Source: Flavobacteriaceae bacterium MAR_2009_75 (lineage in GTDB: Bacteria > Bacteroidota > Bacteroidia > Flavobacteriales > Flavobacteriaceae). From it: a stretch of DNA of 64,000 nt. The position numbers were made by a program, and so were the translations under genes. Within the stretch, counting starts at the first letter, position 1. Each line of letters starts with the position of its first letter. The stretch covers positions 952,501 to 1,016,500 of the forward strand of contig PHTZ01000001.1 in NCBI GenBank assembly GCA_002813285.1. The letters run 5' to 3'. Positions 62,123 to 64,000 of the stretch are shown one piece after another. The notes beneath the pieces are model-generated. The model worked only from the letters and a program-made list of their open reading frames with translations. It was not told the origin of the DNA and ran no database searches.

Positions 62123-63787
62123 TTAAGTTATGGAAACAAGTTGCCCCTGGTTCAATGTAATTTTACGTTGACATCCCTTCATCCATCTTAAATCTTGGCT
62201 TACAACAACCAATGCCCATGGGTTTGACTTATCGGTCAAGAATTTTATGATACGTTTACTTTCATCGTCATCAAACTGATCTAGGGGATTGTCTAATAGA
62301 AGTAATTTGGGCATTTGCACAATGCTACGCGCCAAAACAATTTTGCGGGAAATAGTATATGGTATGTGTTGCCCTTGCGGATAAATAATGGTATTCAATC
62401 CCTTGGGCTGTTCTTTTATGAACTGGAGCAAACCAATATGCTGCAATACCCTCTGTAAATCTACATGGGGAATATTTTTGTCGCCAAAAGTGATGTTCTC
62501 CAGAATTGTACCTTCAAATGGACTATCTTCTGCAAAGCACTGGCCTATATAAGATCTATAATGATTAGGTTCGATTCCCCTCAACAAAAAGTCATTGACA
62601 TAAATATTGCCTTCGGTGGGCTCAATAATTCCAGTAATCAGTCGTAATAGAGTTGATTTTCCGGAACCGTTCTCACCCATTATAAGCTGACGACTACCTG
62701 GTACTATTTTCAACGAAATATCGTTAAGAATGTATTTTTCACTGAGGTTACCAAATGAAACCTTGTCTAGCTCTACGGTTAAATTATTGTTGTCATTCAA
62801 GGGTTCTTCCCCTTTCTGTTCATCCAATTCTTTATCTACAACTTGGCCAATTTTTTCCAGTGAGGTCAGCAAATCATAAAACGTTTCAAAACCGCGTATC
62901 AATTTTTCCACGGAGGTAATTACCAATAAGATAATAATCTCTGCAGCCACAAACTGACCAATATTCATTTCTTGGTTCAGTACCAGTAGCCCTCCTATTA
63001 AAAGTAACCCAGCAGTGACCAATACCTTAAAGCCAATCATTTGAACGAATTGCATCAGCAACACCCTAAAGTGGCTTTCTCTGGCTTTCAAGTACTCAGT
63101 CACCAAATTATCGTTCTTGTCCACTGCTAGACTTGTTCTGCCTGATAGTTTAAAACTTACTTGCGACCGCGCCACCTCCTGAATCCAATGAGCCACTTTA
63201 TATTTGAGCTTAGACTCGTCAAGACTTGTATCCATTCCCTTTTGCGCTGTAAAACGGAAAACCAGTAAGACCAATAATATGAGAAGTATGCCATAAATAA
63301 TAAAAAATGGATGATAGAAAGAAAGCAGCAACAGCCCAAAAATAATCTGCAAAAGGGCCGCGGGTACATCAAGTAAGAGTTTTGAAAGCCCCTTTTGTAC
63401 GGTAATCGTATCAAAAAAACGATTGGCCAATTCGGGTGGATAAAAATCTCGTAGCTCGCTCATTCTAATTTTCGGGAAACGGTATGTAAACTCAAATGAA
63501 GCACGCGTAAAAATTTTCTGTTGCATATTCTCCACAATACGTATTTGCATGATTTGCAGCACACCTGCAAAGGCAACACCACCTGTTACCAAAACCACCA
63601 ATATTACCCATGAAGTACTAATTTCTGCACCTTGTATGAGGTTTATGATAGTCTGAATACCTAAAGGAAGAGATAGGTTCACCAGGCCTGCGAATATGGC
63701 GTAATAGAAGACTTGAAGCACATCTCTCTTATCCAGTTTCAGCAACCCCATCAGACGTTGCCACGAGGTTATAAATTTTTTAGCCAT
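62123..63787 (-). CDS. ABC exporter (permease-ATPase fusion) with degenerate nucleotide-binding domain
   Basis: 554 residues: a six-helix exporter permease (about 20-310) and an ABC domain (about 335-554). Walker A is intact (GENGSGKST, about 369). The Q-loop is IGQCFAEDSPFEGTI. The signature LSGGQ is replaced by TISRK, Walker B reads LLLLDNP with Asn in place of catalytic Glu, and the switch His is replaced by Gln (VVVSQD). No C39 peptidase domain is seen, unlike many type I secretion exporters. First of the ABC-HlyD-TolC genes. Start at 63787 overlaps the upstream gene by 8 bp. The unusual active site suggests slow or absent ATP hydrolysis. Confidence 0.88.
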   Translation of the reverse strand: MAKKFITSWQRLMGLLKLDKRDVLQVFYYAIFAGLVNLSLPLGIQTIINLIQGAEISTSWVILVVLVTGGVAFAGVLQIMQIRIVENMQQKIFTRASFEFTYRFPKIRMSELRDFYPPELANRFFDTITVQKGLSKLLLDVPAALLQIIFGLLLLSFYHPFFIIYGILLILLVLLVFRFTAQKGMDTSLDESKLKYKVAHWIQEVARSQVSFKLSGRTSLAVDKNDNLVTEYLKARESHFRVLLMQFVQMIGFKVLVTAGLLLIGGLLVLNQEMNIGQFVAAEIIILLVITSVEKLIRGFETFYDLLTSLEKIGQVVDKELDEQKGEEPLNDNNNLTVELDKVSFGNLSEKYILNDISLKIVPGSRQLIMGENGSGKSTLLRLITGIIEPTEGNIYVNDFLLRGIEPNHYRSYIGQCFAEDSPFEGTILENITFGDKNIPHVDLQRVLQHIGLLQFIKEQPKGLNTIIYPQGQHIPYTISRKIVLARSIVQMPKLLLLDNPLDQFDDDESKRIIKFLTDKSNPWALVVVSQDLRWMKGCQRKITLNQGQLVSIT

Positions 63788-64000
63788 TCGTTTGTACGTT
63801 TAAAGAATTAAATACGAGTTGCGAAAAGTAGTTGGTCAGGTCACTATTCTCGCGACAATCGGTCAACGAGACAAAGTGGTCCTTTAGAAAATGTTGGTGT
63901 AACGAGCCTTCCAAGACAGTGCTCGCTAAACTGTTTGGGTACGCGTAATTAGAATCAACCTCTTTTACCATTACACTTAAACGGGTGACCAATCTTTTAT
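63780..64000 (-). CDS. Partial CDS, C-terminal end, possibly a TetR-family regulator
   Basis: An open frame enters from the right edge and ends at 63780; about 73 residues are visible. They include VKEVDSNYAYPNSLASTVLEGSLHQHFLKDHFVSLTD in shorter pieces and end SLNVQTNG. The helical look and the position just upstream of an ABC-HlyD-TolC operon, with an 8-bp overlap, suggest a TetR/AcrR regulator C-terminus. The DNA-binding part is outside the window, so this is a guess from context. Confidence 0.45.
   Translation of the reverse strand, partial: KRLVTRLSVMVKEVDSNYAYPNSLASTVLEGSLHQHFLKDHFVSLTDCRENSDLTNYFSQLVFNSLNVQTNG

Overview
The window reads as chromosomal DNA of a marine member of the Flavobacteriaceae (Bacteroidota). 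The signs are: the -7 box TAnnTTTG in front of several genes; a TonB-dependent receptor with an N-terminal carboxypeptidase-like domain; three sulfatases with the Cys-type maturation motif; OmpA, TPR and NTF2-like families typical of the group; and a tmRNA whose tag reads GESNYALAA. Genus cannot be fixed from sequence alone. Genes are dense, with short A-rich leaders and few Shine-Dalgarno sites.

Layout. 1-7.8 kb: the tail of a DUF2911 protein, a lipoprotein amidohydrolase, a NYN/LOTUS RNase-like protein, a DUF2975 membrane protein paired with a small XRE regulator, a NIPSNAP protein, an OmpA protein, and a diheme cytochrome gene that looks broken by a one-base frameshift. 7.9-16.0 kb: an outer-membrane barrel and a 1007-residue TPR protein, divergent from ftsE, a membrane-NUDIX fusion and a sulfatase. 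16.1-22.2 kb: a ROK/polyphosphate-glucokinase-like kinase, a lipoprotein, an SDR, typA and kdsA. 22.2-26.9 kb: a siderophore-uptake operon (receptor, two small membrane proteins, PepSY protein). 27-39.7 kb: a mechanosensitive-channel-like protein, two more sulfatases, two NTF2-like proteins, a TPR histidine kinase with its LytTR regulator, outer-membrane phospholipase A and a PHP phosphoesterase.

39.7-43.4 kb is the main non-coding part. Twenty 7-bp repeats start right after a sulfatase stop codon. They are followed by about four and a half copies of a 318-bp repeat. After an alanine-dehydrogenase-like gene come a structured RNA resembling the flavobacterial Flavo-1 element and the tmRNA.

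43.6-57.4 kb is the most unusual part. A lipoprotein, an FAD oxidase and a 1396-residue membrane P-loop NTPase with a large extracytoplasmic region point right. Converging on them is a tight five-gene operon of hydrolases, none with a visible signal peptide: a V8/trypsin-like protease, a peptidoglycan-binding amidase, a single polypeptide carrying complete S1 and S8 protease triads, an M19-dipeptidase-like enzyme and a membrane/coiled-coil protein. I do not recognise this set as a described system. It is the best candidate here for a new proteolytic, possibly immune or cell-envelope, system.

The window ends with a GT39-like glycosyltransferase and a TolC/HlyD/ABC export operon. The ABC protein lacks the usual catalytic residues of its nucleotide-binding domain. 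A partial upstream gene, possibly a TetR regulator, runs off the edge.
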